From assembly GCF_018736045.1 (NCBI RefSeq), contig NZ_CP076132.1, forward strand, positions 1,287,501-1,351,500: 64,000 nt of DNA, in the 5' to 3' direction. The translations under genes were made by a program, and so were the position numbers. Below, piece by piece: positions 54,362-62,970 of the stretch. The number at the start of each line of letters is the position of its first letter. Within the stretch, counting starts at the first letter, position 1. The stretch is from Flammeovirga yaeyamensis. Lineage in GTDB: Bacteria; Bacteroidota; Bacteroidia; Cytophagales; Flammeovirgaceae. The notes under the pieces were generated by a model. The model saw only the letters and a program-made list of their open reading frames with translations, was not told the DNA's origin and ran no database searches.

Positions 54362-54790
54362 ATGAACTTACGATTATTATTCTCCATCACATTCAGCATG
54401 ATGGCCTTGGCTTTATTTGCTCAAGATTCTGAAAGACAACGACCAAACCATTCAACTCCAGAAGAGAAATCTGTTGAAACTCTAGGACAACTAGAAGAGA
54501 AAATCGAATTAACAGACGAACAGAGAAAAGGTATTTATGATATACATCTGGAGTTTTTTACCAATGCTCAAGAAGCGATGAAGGAAAGAGATAAGGAGAA
54601 GATGGAAACACTGGAAAATACTAGAAACGAAAAAGTGAAAGATCTTTTGGGAAAGAAATTATACCGTAAATACCTCAGCGTGATGAACGAGAACAAGCCA
54701 CAAGGACCTCCAAATGGTAGACAAGGAGGAGGAAGAGGTGGTCGAGGAGGCATGGGTGGTCCTGGCGGTGGTCAGGGACAAATGTTTTAA
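54362..54790 (+). CDS. Periplasmic Spy/CpxP-like helical protein with Gly-rich tail
   Basis: A 142-residue protein with the signal peptide MNLRLLFSITFSMMALALFAQ. The mature part is a helical hairpin with ELTDEQRKGIYDIHLEFFTN, NAQEAMKERDKEKMETLEN and VKDLLGKKLYRKYLSVMNE, which fits the LTxxQ-type Spy/CpxP-like fold (here LTDEQ). The C-terminus is Gly/Arg/Pro-rich (about 113-142). It may be an envelope stress protein. It lies 92 nt upstream of the TonB receptor gene. Confidence 0.7.
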   Translation: MNLRLLFSITFSMMALALFAQDSERQRPNHSTPEEKSVETLGQLEEKIELTDEQRKGIYDIHLEFFTNAQEAMKERDKEKMETLENTRNEKVKDLLGKKLYRKYLSVMNENKPQGPPNGRQGGGRGGRGGMGGPGGGQGQMF

Positions 54791-54882
54791 GGAAGGATTT
54801 ACACCTTATTTTTTCATCAAGGAGTCTGTCTATTATGGCAGACTTCTACTTCTCTATTCTTCTTAAAACAAAGCTTACTATC

Positions 54883-57573
54883 ATGAGTCAATCATTCAGA
54901 TATATATTTTTTATCTCCCTATTTTTTTCATATCAGCTAAATGGACAAGATCTTAAAAGCATCAAACTATCCACTCGTTTATGTTGCGATTTGGATAATA
55001 TTCTGACGTTCATTTCTAATGAATACAATGTCAATTTTGAATATGATAAACAACTATTTAAAAGTATGAAGTACGAAAACCGTCCTATCAATCGACCTCT
55101 TGATGTTTTCCTCAAACAAATATGCGAGGAACAGAAAATGAAATATTACATCGATGATGAAACTGGTGTGATCCACATAGTCGATAGGTGGTTTATAATA
55201 AAGGAAAGCGAGGTCGTTAAAAAAGAAGTCGTTAAAGAAGCAGCCACTAAATTTAAATTGAATGTAAGTGGAAAAGTGATTGATGTTGACACCAAAGAAC
55301 CTCTACCATATGTGGTAGCTATGGTTAAAGGAACGGCTAACGGGTCAACATCAAATGTAGATGGTCGAGTTTCTTTGTTAAATGTACCTTCTGATACGAG
55401 CACTATTATTTTTCAATATATAGGATATCAACCTAAAGAATTATCGTTAACTCCAGGTGCACAAACCAAGGATCTAATTATCGAAATGGAGCCTCAAGTA
55501 CAGAGTTTGGAAGAGGTAATTATTGCTGCTGAAAGGGAAGATATTCTTCAGGTAAGTGGGGAACATGCTGGGATGATCAAGATGTCTCCTTTAAAATTAA
55601 AGACTCTTCCGAATTTAGGAGAGAGGGATATTCTTCGTTCTTTTCAACTGATGCCTGGAATTAGTGCGGCCAATGAAAATTCATCGGGATTGTATGTTCG
55701 TGGTGGCACGCCAGATCAGGTATTGGTTCTTTATGATGGAATTACAGTCTATAATGTTGAGCATATGTTTGGCTTCTTCAGTGCCTTTAATAGTAATGCC
55801 ATAAAAGATGTGCAACTATACAAAGGTGGATTTGATGCTAAATATGGAGGACGTACTTCATCCGTTTTAGAGATTACGGGAAAGGAAGGAAATCAGAATG
55901 AATTCAACATGGCAGCCGATCTTAGTTTGATGTCAGTAAATGGATTTTTAGAATTTCCTGTGGGTAAAAAAGCTTCTGTAATTCTTGCAGGTCGACGTAG
56001 TTGGCAAAGTCCATTATACAATAAGATTTTCAATCAATTTTCTGATGGTAATTCCAGTAATAATACACCTCAACAAGGAGGAATACCTGGCAGGGGACGT
56101 GCACAAACAGAACAAAACACCATCTCTTATTTCTATGATTTAAATGGAAAGTTTACATATCGACCAACCGATAAAGATGTTATTGGGATTAGCCTTTATA
56201 ACGGAGAAGACCATCTAGATAATTCATTATCACCAAATGGTGGACGAATGGGATTAAGTAGTCAGATTACCGATTTAACGAATTGGGGAAATACGGGTGC
56301 TTCTTTTAAATGGTCAAGACAGTTTAACGATCGACTGTACGGAAATATGTTGGTCAGTTATTCCAATTATTTCAGCAATAGAAACCGATCAACATCAGGT
56401 AGTTTTTATGATGGTGATAGTACGATATCAATTAATCGGGGGCACTTAGAAGACAACAACTTATTGGATTATTCAGCCAAATTAGATTTTGGTTATAAAC
56501 TCACAAAAGATCATCAGCTTGGCTTTGGATTCCAAGCCACTCATAACGATATCAAGTACAGTTACACTCAGAACGATACCTTATCAATCATCGATCGAAA
56601 GACAGAAGGGCAGACTTATTCGGCCTATTTTGAAGACAAAATTACAATGATGGATAGGCGATGGATGATTACTCCAGGTTTGCGATACAATTACTTCACA
56701 GGTACAGAAAAGAGTTATTTCGAACCTCGTTTAAACAGTACTTATATTTTAAATGATAAAATAAAATTGAAAGGATCTACTGGTTTGTATTATCAGTTTG
56801 CAAGGCGAGTGGTGAGAGAAGATATCAATGAAGGCAGTCGGGATTTTTGGGTCTTATCTGATAACGACAACTTGCCTGTAAGTTCATCTCTTCAGTTTAT
56901 CGGTGGAGCATCTTATGAAACACCAATGTACTTATTTGATGTAGAAGCCTTTTACAAAAAGTTGGAAAATGTAACGGAATATTCCTTGAGAATTGAAGGT
57001 AGTAGGGATGGAACAGATTACAGCGAAAGCTTCTTTACAGGAGATGGAGTTTCTAAAGGGATTGATTTCCTAGTACAAAAAAAGCATGGTGATTTTACGG
57101 GGTGGTTGGGCTATACACTGGCTCAGGTGACCAACAACATCCCTGAATTTGGTGAGTATAGCTTTCATGCGGCACACGATGTTCGACATGAATTTAAATC
57201 GGTTTTCACCTACTCATGGAGACGATGGGATTTGGGAGCAAATTGGATTTTTGCATCAGGAAAACCTTACACTGCACCACAAGGAGGATATGAGGTGACG
57301 CTACCCGATGGATCTACTGAAACGTTTATCACTATCTCATCAAAAAATAGTCATCGATTACCGGCTTACCATCGATTGGATTTATCGGCAACGTATAATT
57401 TCAAAATCGGGAAACAAGCACCTGCAAGTCTTGGGTTCTCAGTTTTCAATGTCTATAACCGATCGAATGTTTGGTACATGGAGTATGAAGTCACAGATAA
57501 TGAAATCGTAGAAACGCCTGTCTATTATTTAGGCATGACGCCCAATTTAACCTTCTCTGTAAAACTAAAATAG
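54883..57573 (+). CDS. TonB-dependent receptor with STN and CarboxypepD domains
   Basis: About 896 residues from the Met beginning MSQSFRYIFFISLFFSYQLN, which gives the signal peptide; the frame is open to 54835. Order: STN secretin/TonB short domain (about 30-85), CarboxypepD-regulatory-like domain (about 125-205, VSGKVIDVDTKEPLPYVVAM), plug (about 215-330, ENSSGLYVRGGTPDQVLVLY and YNVEHMFGFFSAFNSNAI), and a 22-strand-type barrel to the C-terminal Phe-rich strand TPNLTFSVKLK. It imports an unknown substrate, powered by TonB-ExbBD. STN implies signalling to an anti-sigma factor in some systems, but no FecR or sigma gene is adjacent. It is coupled to the next gene by 1 nt. Confidence 0.92.
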   Translation: MSQSFRYIFFISLFFSYQLNGQDLKSIKLSTRLCCDLDNILTFISNEYNVNFEYDKQLFKSMKYENRPINRPLDVFLKQICEEQKMKYYIDDETGVIHIVDRWFIIKESEVVKKEVVKEAATKFKLNVSGKVIDVDTKEPLPYVVAMVKGTANGSTSNVDGRVSLLNVPSDTSTIIFQYIGYQPKELSLTPGAQTKDLIIEMEPQVQSLEEVIIAAEREDILQVSGEHAGMIKMSPLKLKTLPNLGERDILRSFQLMPGISAANENSSGLYVRGGTPDQVLVLYDGITVYNVEHMFGFFSAFNSNAIKDVQLYKGGFDAKYGGRTSSVLEITGKEGNQNEFNMAADLSLMSVNGFLEFPVGKKASVILAGRRSWQSPLYNKIFNQFSDGNSSNNTPQQGGIPGRGRAQTEQNTISYFYDLNGKFTYRPTDKDVIGISLYNGEDHLDNSLSPNGGRMGLSSQITDLTNWGNTGASFKWSRQFNDRLYGNMLVSYSNYFSNRNRSTSGSFYDGDSTISINRGHLEDNNLLDYSAKLDFGYKLTKDHQLGFGFQATHNDIKYSYTQNDTLSIIDRKTEGQTYSAYFEDKITMMDRRWMITPGLRYNYFTGTEKSYFEPRLNSTYILNDKIKLKGSTGLYYQFARRVVREDINEGSRDFWVLSDNDNLPVSSSLQFIGGASYETPMYLFDVEAFYKKLENVTEYSLRIEGSRDGTDYSESFFTGDGVSKGIDFLVQKKHGDFTGWLGYTLAQVTNNIPEFGEYSFHAAHDVRHEFKSVFTYSWRRWDLGANWIFASGKPYTAPQGGYEVTLPDGSTETFITISSKNSHRLPAYHRLDLSATYNFKIGKQAPASLGFSVFNVYNRSNVWYMEYEVTDNEIVETPVYYLGMTPNLTFSVKLK

Positions 57574-57574
57574 C

Positions 57575-58366
57575 ATGAAATATTATATATATATCACATT
57601 TTTTGTCCTCCTATTTTCTTGTACACCAACAGACGAGGATGTAAATATTTTGGATACACCAATTGTAGAAAGCTATCTACATCCAAATCAATTTGCAGAG
57701 GTCTTAGTGAAAAATCAAATAGATTATCTTAATGGAGATTCTACTTATACTTATGTTAATGGTCTTTCCATTCAGATTTCTAATGGTGAAAAAATATATG
57801 ATTTGAACGATATAGGAAACGGTCAATATCAAAATAAAGAATTGATCATAACAGAAGGAGAGGAGTATCAATTAAGCTTTAACTATCGAAATGCCCTTGT
57901 TTATTCTGAAACCTATATTCCATCCACACCTCAAAACTTTGCACTTTCCAGTACTTACATTCAAGCATTTAAACCAAGTGGAGGTTTTCCTGGAAGCATT
58001 CCAGAACCGGTATTGATTTCTTTTCAGAATGCAAATGCGGAGTATCATTATATAGGAATTAAATGTATTGAGGAGAATCCAAGAGTAATTCAAGATTTAG
58101 ACGAAGATGAAGATTGGCCTCCATTGTCGTTTCATTTAGCTCCAACAAAAGGAGAAGAGGAACGACTTACCCCAATGCAGTTTCATTATTATGGAGACCA
58201 CGAGGTGATACTATATAAAGTCACCGCCGAGTTCGCTGCACTTTTCGAGAATAGTGATAACAGTTCGATTAATATTACCGATCCTCCAACCAATTTAGAA
58301 AACGCCTTTGGAATATTCTCAGGGATCAATTCTGACACTTTATCCCTAAGGGTAATTTCCTTATAA
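57575..58366 (+). CDS. DUF4249-type lipoprotein, receptor partner
   Basis: A 263-residue lipoprotein: leader MKYYIYITFFVLLFSC with lipobox Cys16. The N-terminal segment VNILDTPIVESYLHPNQFAE and the beta-sandwich body (LSIQISNGEKIYDLNDIGNG) fit DUF4249 proteins, which commonly follow TonB receptors with a CarboxypepD domain in Bacteroidota. It starts 1 nt after the receptor stop, so the two are translationally coupled and act together at the outer membrane, perhaps in substrate capture. Confidence 0.8.
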   Translation: MKYYIYITFFVLLFSCTPTDEDVNILDTPIVESYLHPNQFAEVLVKNQIDYLNGDSTYTYVNGLSIQISNGEKIYDLNDIGNGQYQNKELIITEGEEYQLSFNYRNALVYSETYIPSTPQNFALSSTYIQAFKPSGGFPGSIPEPVLISFQNANAEYHYIGIKCIEENPRVIQDLDEDEDWPPLSFHLAPTKGEEERLTPMQFHYYGDHEVILYKVTAEFAALFENSDNSSINITDPPTNLENAFGIFSGINSDTLSLRVISL

Positions 58367-58409
58367 AACAGTTATAATGAAGAGAGTAGTATAATAGATT
58401 GAAGAAAAG

Positions 58410-58441
58410 AAAACCCACCGATTTTTGATTGGTGGGTTTCT
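58410..58441. terminator. Bidirectional terminator
   Basis: AAACCCACC / GGTGGGTTT around gatttttgatt, between convergent genes. Confidence 0.88.
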
Positions 58442-58456
58442 TGATTATACTATAGT

Positions 58457-59173
58457 TTAATTCAAATTCATAGGCACTTCCATAAAGAGTACTTTTGCTC
58501 CTTTTTTGGCCGATAAGCTGATGTTATCAGTTTCCCAAATACCCAAACCATCTCTTTTGTTAAGAGTTTGATTTTCAATAGATACATCGCCTTCTAATAC
58601 AAAGGCATACACTCCATTATTAGCATCTTTTAATTGATAATTCAACTCTGTGTCATTATCAAAAGTACCTAGATGAAACCAAGCATTCTGATGAATCCAA
58701 ACTCCTGCATCATCCGCATTTGGAGAAAGAATTTGATTCAATTGATTCGGTTCAGATAAATCAGCAATTGTTTTCTGATCATATCGAGGTTGAACTGAAC
58801 GCTCATTCGGGATCACCCAAATCTGTAAAAACTGAACTTCTTTATCGGTATTCGGATTGTATTCACTATGGAAAATACCTGTACCCGCACTCATCACCTG
58901 AATATCTCCTTCCTTAATCACTTTTTTATTTCCCATGCTATCTTCATGTTCCAAATCGCCGTAAAGTGGAATAGAAATGATCTCCATATTATCGTGAGGG
59001 TGACGTCCAAAACCTTGGCCTGCAGACACACGGTCGTCGTTTAAAACTCTCAATACGCCAAAGTTCATACGCTCCGGGTTATGGTAAGTAGAAAAGCTAA
59101 ATGAATGATGAGAATCTAACCATCCATGATTTACATGCCCTCTTGAATCTGATGTGTGTTTTACCGTTTTCAT
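58457..59173 (-). CDS. Pirin family protein
   Basis: A 238-residue bicupin. The metal site of the N-terminal cupin is complete: His58 and His60 in GRHPHDNMEI, His102 and Glu104 in GIFHSEYNP. The N-terminal sequence HGWLDSHHSFSFSTYHNPER is the classic pirin start. Some bacterial pirins have quercetin 2,3-dioxygenase activity, others bind partner proteins; the substrate is unknown here. An AraC regulator gene lies 109 nt upstream on the same strand. Confidence 0.92.
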   Translation of the reverse strand: MKTVKHTSDSRGHVNHGWLDSHHSFSFSTYHNPERMNFGVLRVLNDDRVSAGQGFGRHPHDNMEIISIPLYGDLEHEDSMGNKKVIKEGDIQVMSAGTGIFHSEYNPNTDKEVQFLQIWVIPNERSVQPRYDQKTIADLSEPNQLNQILSPNADDAGVWIHQNAWFHLGTFDNDTELNYQLKDANNGVYAFVLEGDVSIENQTLNKRDGLGIWETDNISLSAKKGAKVLFMEVPMNLN

Positions 59174-59282
59174 AATATATAAAGTTTAAGTGTGATCTTT
59201 TGATTTGATGTAATACAAAGGTCACTAAAAACGATACACAAGAGAATATTAGAATCAGACAAAGGCTTATGAAAATCCGAGA

Positions 59283-60140
59283 TCAGCTATCTAATTTAAA
59301 TTGAGAAGGACTCATTCCCACACATTTTTTAAAGAAAGCACTAAAGTTGGCAGGTTCGGAGAAGCCTAATTCAAAGGCAATTTCTTTATTAGTCAAATCC
59401 GAAAAATATAATAGTCGTTTGGCAGCAATAGTAATCCTACTTTGAATATGTTCTTTAGCCGATTTACCACTTTGCATTTTCACCACCTTATTAAGATGAT
59501 CCGGTGTGATGTGAAGCAATTCTGCATAAAAAGACGTATGATGTTCTTTCTTGTAGTGTTCCTCAATTAATCCCTTAAACTGTTTAAGTAGACTTTTGCT
59601 ACTAGAAATATCATCTGATGATAAATTGCATGAGTTGGTACATAAAATGAGAATATATTTTAGCAGTGCACCTATGGCCTCTAACTCATAAGACATACCC
59701 GATTGATGAATTGAAAAGATCTTTTCTATGGTTTGTCTGATTTCCTCGAATTGTATATCAGAAGGCTTTAAAGGAGGCGAATCTTCAAAATCGTTGAAGA
59801 GATTGAGGTCTTCAATAAATGATGTAGAAATATTGTTGTACGCCAAAAAATCAGCAGAAAATACCAAAGCATAACCATACGATTTTTTCTCTTCAATAAT
59901 CTGATGTACTTGGCCAGGGGAAATAAAAAACAAAGATTTATCTTCTAAAGGATAGGCATTGAAATCTATCTTATGAGTCCCCTTGGCTTTCTCAGTAAAT
60001 ACTAACGTATAGAAATCGTGTCGATGAGGTTCATCTACCTTTCCGCCTCTTTTATCATAAATGTCTTGCATTTTAGAGACACTAAAAGTGATTTTACTAT
60101 CGAGTTTATTGACATTTCTATACGTTTTTACTGCTTCCAT
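59283..60140 (-). CDS. AraC family transcriptional regulator
   Basis: A 285-residue regulator. The N-terminal cupin-like sensor domain (about 1-150) has DEPHRHDFYTLVFTE-like spacing (VDEPHRHDFYTLVF) and FISPGQVHQI. The C-terminal AraC domain (about 180-285) has two helix-turn-helix units: AELLHITPDHLNKVVKMQSG and DLTNKEIAFELGFSEPANFS, then AFFKKCVGMSPSQFK. It is likely to control the neighbouring pirin gene or itself. Effector unknown. Confidence 0.92.
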   Translation of the reverse strand: MEAVKTYRNVNKLDSKITFSVSKMQDIYDKRGGKVDEPHRHDFYTLVFTEKAKGTHKIDFNAYPLEDKSLFFISPGQVHQIIEEKKSYGYALVFSADFLAYNNISTSFIEDLNLFNDFEDSPPLKPSDIQFEEIRQTIEKIFSIHQSGMSYELEAIGALLKYILILCTNSCNLSSDDISSSKSLLKQFKGLIEEHYKKEHHTSFYAELLHITPDHLNKVVKMQSGKSAKEHIQSRITIAAKRLLYFSDLTNKEIAFELGFSEPANFSAFFKKCVGMSPSQFKLDS

Positions 60141-60194
60141 TTCTGTGTTAAACGATTGTTACCACTAATATATCATCTAAGCAGTTAAGATGTT

Positions 60195-61307
60195 TTATAA
60201 ACTTTTAGAAATAGTGAAATGGAAAGTACTTCCAAAGCCAATTTCACTGTCTACCCAAATATTTCCATGGTGTAGATTCACAATTTTTCGACAATGTGCT
60301 AATCCGATACCATGACCAGGATACTCTGATTTTGTGTGTAAACGAGTAAAGATTTTAAAAATTCCCTGAGTATATTCTTTAGAAATACCTATTCCATTAT
60401 CTCTTACAGAAAAATGATAAAAATCGTCCAGTTCTTTCGCTTCAATTTCAATGAAAGGGTCAGCGTTTTCTTTTTGAAATTTGATAGCGTTGTTTATCAA
60501 ATTCTGGAATAATAAACGGATGAGTGTGTGAAAACCTTTGACGGTAGGTAGTACAGAATGATCAATCTTGACATCTTTCTCATTAATTATAGATTGGAAG
60601 TCAGCTTTAATTTCTGCAATAATTTGATTACAATCCACAGGAATTAACTGATCATCCTTGTTTAATCTTGAATACTCCAATAACCCTTGAATTATCCCTT
60701 GCATACTATCTGCTCTAGAGCTAATATATTCAAGATATTGTTTGGAGTTATCAGTGAGTTGATTTTGATCCTCGTACTGAAATAAACTGATTAAACTTTG
60801 TATCGTTTTTAAAGGTTCTTGTAAATCATGAGAAGCGATGTATAAAAACTCCTCCAACTCTTTTTGTTTATCTCTAAGGAAAGTATCATTTTTTTGAATC
60901 TCTTTTTCCAAGGTAAGCACATCGCTAATATCTCTCCAAGAAGAATTACTACAAACGATCTCACCTTTTTCATTGGTAAGACAATGTACATTTAAAAGAA
61001 CGGTTAAGGTATGTCCCTTTGCATCAAGAATTTGTAGTCTTTCATTTTCAATGACACTACCTTTTTTGAAGGATTTAAAAATATTAGAAGCTTTATCTTT
61101 TGAATTCGGGTGATAGAGATCTAAGACATGGGTTCCTATAATATCTTCTTTAGATTTTCCGAGTTTCTCTTCAGTGGTTTTATTACACATGATGACCTTA
61201 CCTGTAGAAGGATCTACAGAAACGTGCATATCAGGAGAAGTTTCATAAAGGTGTAAGTACACATCATCCTTTTTAGAAAAATCATTAGGATTAGAGTTAG
61301 TAAACAT
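60195..61307 (-). CDS. PAS sensor histidine kinase
   Basis: A 370-residue soluble kinase without TM helices. One PAS domain (about 15-135, with SPDMHVSVDPSTGKVIMCN), then HisKA with His160 in IASHDLQEPL, and HATPase_c with the N box LLFQNLINNAIKF, G1 DNGIGISKEY and G2 YPGHGIGLAHCRK. It is a close paralogue of the kinase at the right edge (62948). No response regulator overlaps it; the receiver at 62593 is one candidate partner. It should sense an intracellular cue. Confidence 0.93.
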   Translation of the reverse strand: MFTNSNPNDFSKKDDVYLHLYETSPDMHVSVDPSTGKVIMCNKTTEEKLGKSKEDIIGTHVLDLYHPNSKDKASNIFKSFKKGSVIENERLQILDAKGHTLTVLLNVHCLTNEKGEIVCSNSSWRDISDVLTLEKEIQKNDTFLRDKQKELEEFLYIASHDLQEPLKTIQSLISLFQYEDQNQLTDNSKQYLEYISSRADSMQGIIQGLLEYSRLNKDDQLIPVDCNQIIAEIKADFQSIINEKDVKIDHSVLPTVKGFHTLIRLLFQNLINNAIKFQKENADPFIEIEAKELDDFYHFSVRDNGIGISKEYTQGIFKIFTRLHTKSEYPGHGIGLAHCRKIVNLHHGNIWVDSEIGFGSTFHFTISKSL

Positions 61308-61460
61308 ATTTTAGTTAGTGAAATGCTGGTTAAATGAAAGTTAAAATACTTTTTAATATATAGATTTAAACGATATAATTTTGTTAAATAGGGAAATAGA
61401 TGGGTTTTGATGTGCTTTTGAGGTGTAAATCAAATTATTTATTGTGGCTAACTGTACGTT

Positions 61461-62615
61461 TTATACTTTTATTGTAAAGAAAACTGAAGTACCGATACCT
61501 ACCTCTGACTCTAACCAAATTTTACCTTGATGCAGTTCTACGATTTTTTTACAAAAGGCTAACCCAATACCTGCCCCGGAGTTTTCGTGTCTTAATTTTT
61601 GAAATAAAAGGAATATTCTATCAATATGATCTTTTCCTATTCCCCCTCCATTATCTGTAATTTTAAAGGTCCAGTAATTATCCTTTTTGACAGCATCTAT
61701 ATTTATTTTAGGAGATCTATTTTTACTTCTAAAAAATATTGAATTTAGGATAAGGTTATGGAAAACTAGCTTTAATTGTAAATCGAAAGCAATTAATACT
61801 GGTAGATTATCATAGGAGATTTTTGTATTTGTCTCCTCAATTAATTCTTTATTTTCAAAGGTTAATTGGTCTACGATTACTTGAACATTAGTAATGGTCT
61901 TTTTGTCTTCAGAACCAATAAGCGAGTAGTCGAGAAGTGACTTAATCAAACCACTCATTTTTTTTCTTGATGCATCTATGTATTCAATATATTGTACACC
62001 TTGTTTACCTAATTCTAATGCAAACTCCTCTTTTAAAAGGTCCGTAAATATTTGTAATGATTGTAACGGCTCTTGAAGATCATGAGATGCTACATATGCA
62101 AAACGTTCTAATTCTTGATTTTTTTGTTCTAATGCAATATTTATTTTTTTCGTTTGTTCAGCTTCTTTAATTTTTGTGATGTCAATATGACTGCCAATCA
62201 TCCTCAAAGGGTTTCCTTCTTCATCCCATTCGATTACTTTTCCTCTACAAAATACCCAAACTATAGAGCCATCTTTGTGATAATACCTTACCTCATTATC
62301 GTAAGGAAATTTACCTTTAGAAGCTACATGCTTATTAAAAACATCAAAAACACCGGGCAGATCTTCTGGATGAATGATTTTTTGCCAACTATCTGGATGA
62401 TTCTCAATTTCGTGATCTTCATATCCAAACATTTTTTTAAAAGTTGGACTCATATATTCATAATTATCTTTGATGTGCCAATCCCAAAAACCAGCCATAG
62501 TTCCTTCAAGAATATTACTCAAAATGACTTCATAGTCAGATGTATTTTGTGTGCTATCCTTAAAATATTGTTTTAATGATTCATCAATTTCATTATGTAC
62601 TAATAATTTTTTCAA
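61461..62615 (-). CDS. PAS sensor histidine kinase
   Basis: A 384-residue soluble kinase. PAS_3-type fold (about 35-150, with AGFWDWHIKDNYEYMSPTFK and the PAC part GNPLRMIGSHIDITKIKEAE), HisKA with His178 in VASHDLQEPL, and HATPase_c with N box LVFHNLILNSIFF, G1 DNGGGIGKDH and G2 SGAGIGLAFCKK. Its start codon lies inside the end of the response regulator gene (23-nt overlap), so the two are coupled and probably a working pair or relay. Confidence 0.93.
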   Translation of the reverse strand: MKKLLVHNEIDESLKQYFKDSTQNTSDYEVILSNILEGTMAGFWDWHIKDNYEYMSPTFKKMFGYEDHEIENHPDSWQKIIHPEDLPGVFDVFNKHVASKGKFPYDNEVRYYHKDGSIVWVFCRGKVIEWDEEGNPLRMIGSHIDITKIKEAEQTKKINIALEQKNQELERFAYVASHDLQEPLQSLQIFTDLLKEEFALELGKQGVQYIEYIDASRKKMSGLIKSLLDYSLIGSEDKKTITNVQVIVDQLTFENKELIEETNTKISYDNLPVLIAFDLQLKLVFHNLILNSIFFRSKNRSPKINIDAVKKDNYWTFKITDNGGGIGKDHIDRIFLLFQKLRHENSGAGIGLAFCKKIVELHQGKIWLESEVGIGTSVFFTIKV

Positions 62616-62970
62616 TTTTTTCTTTGTTTAGAGGTTTGGTCAAGAAATCATTAATCAATGGATCTTGTTCTGCTTTCTTTCTATCATGTGGGTTCAAAGA
62701 AGTAGTAAGCATGATGATCAAAGTATCTGCTTTTTTAGAGTCAGGAACTTTTTTATAACTTTCTAAAAACTCCCAACCATTCATTTCTGGCATATTTATA
62801 TCTAAAAAGATATAATCAATTTTTTCTTCTTTTTCATTAATTAGAAAAGTTAATGCTTCTTCTGCATTTTCCATTTTTATTACTACTGGGTTTTCTAATA
62901 CCTTTTTGAGCATTTTTTCATTGTAGTAATTAGTAGGATAATCGTCATCAATTAGTAATATTCGTTTCAT
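62593..62970 (-). CDS. Single-domain response regulator
   Basis: A 125-residue receiver with no output domain, from the Met beginning MKRILLIDDDYPTNYY; a longer frame upstream would overlap the kinase gene without reason. Acidic pocket Asp8-Asp10, phosphorylated Asp57 in IFLDINMPEMNGWEF, Thr90 in IMLTTS, Lys112 in FLTKPLNK. It is like Rcp1/CheY-type receivers that work with bacteriophytochrome-like or PAS kinases. It overlaps the kinase genes on both sides by about 23 nt. Confidence 0.93.
   Translation of the reverse strand: MKRILLIDDDYPTNYYNEKMLKKVLENPVVIKMENAEEALTFLINEKEEKIDYIFLDINMPEMNGWEFLESYKKVPDSKKADTLIIMLTTSLNPHDRKKAEQDPLINDFLTKPLNKEKIEKIIST

Noticed and set aside
62154-62576. 140-codon plus-strand ORF
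   Set aside because: It is antisense to the PAS domain of a clear histidine kinase gene.
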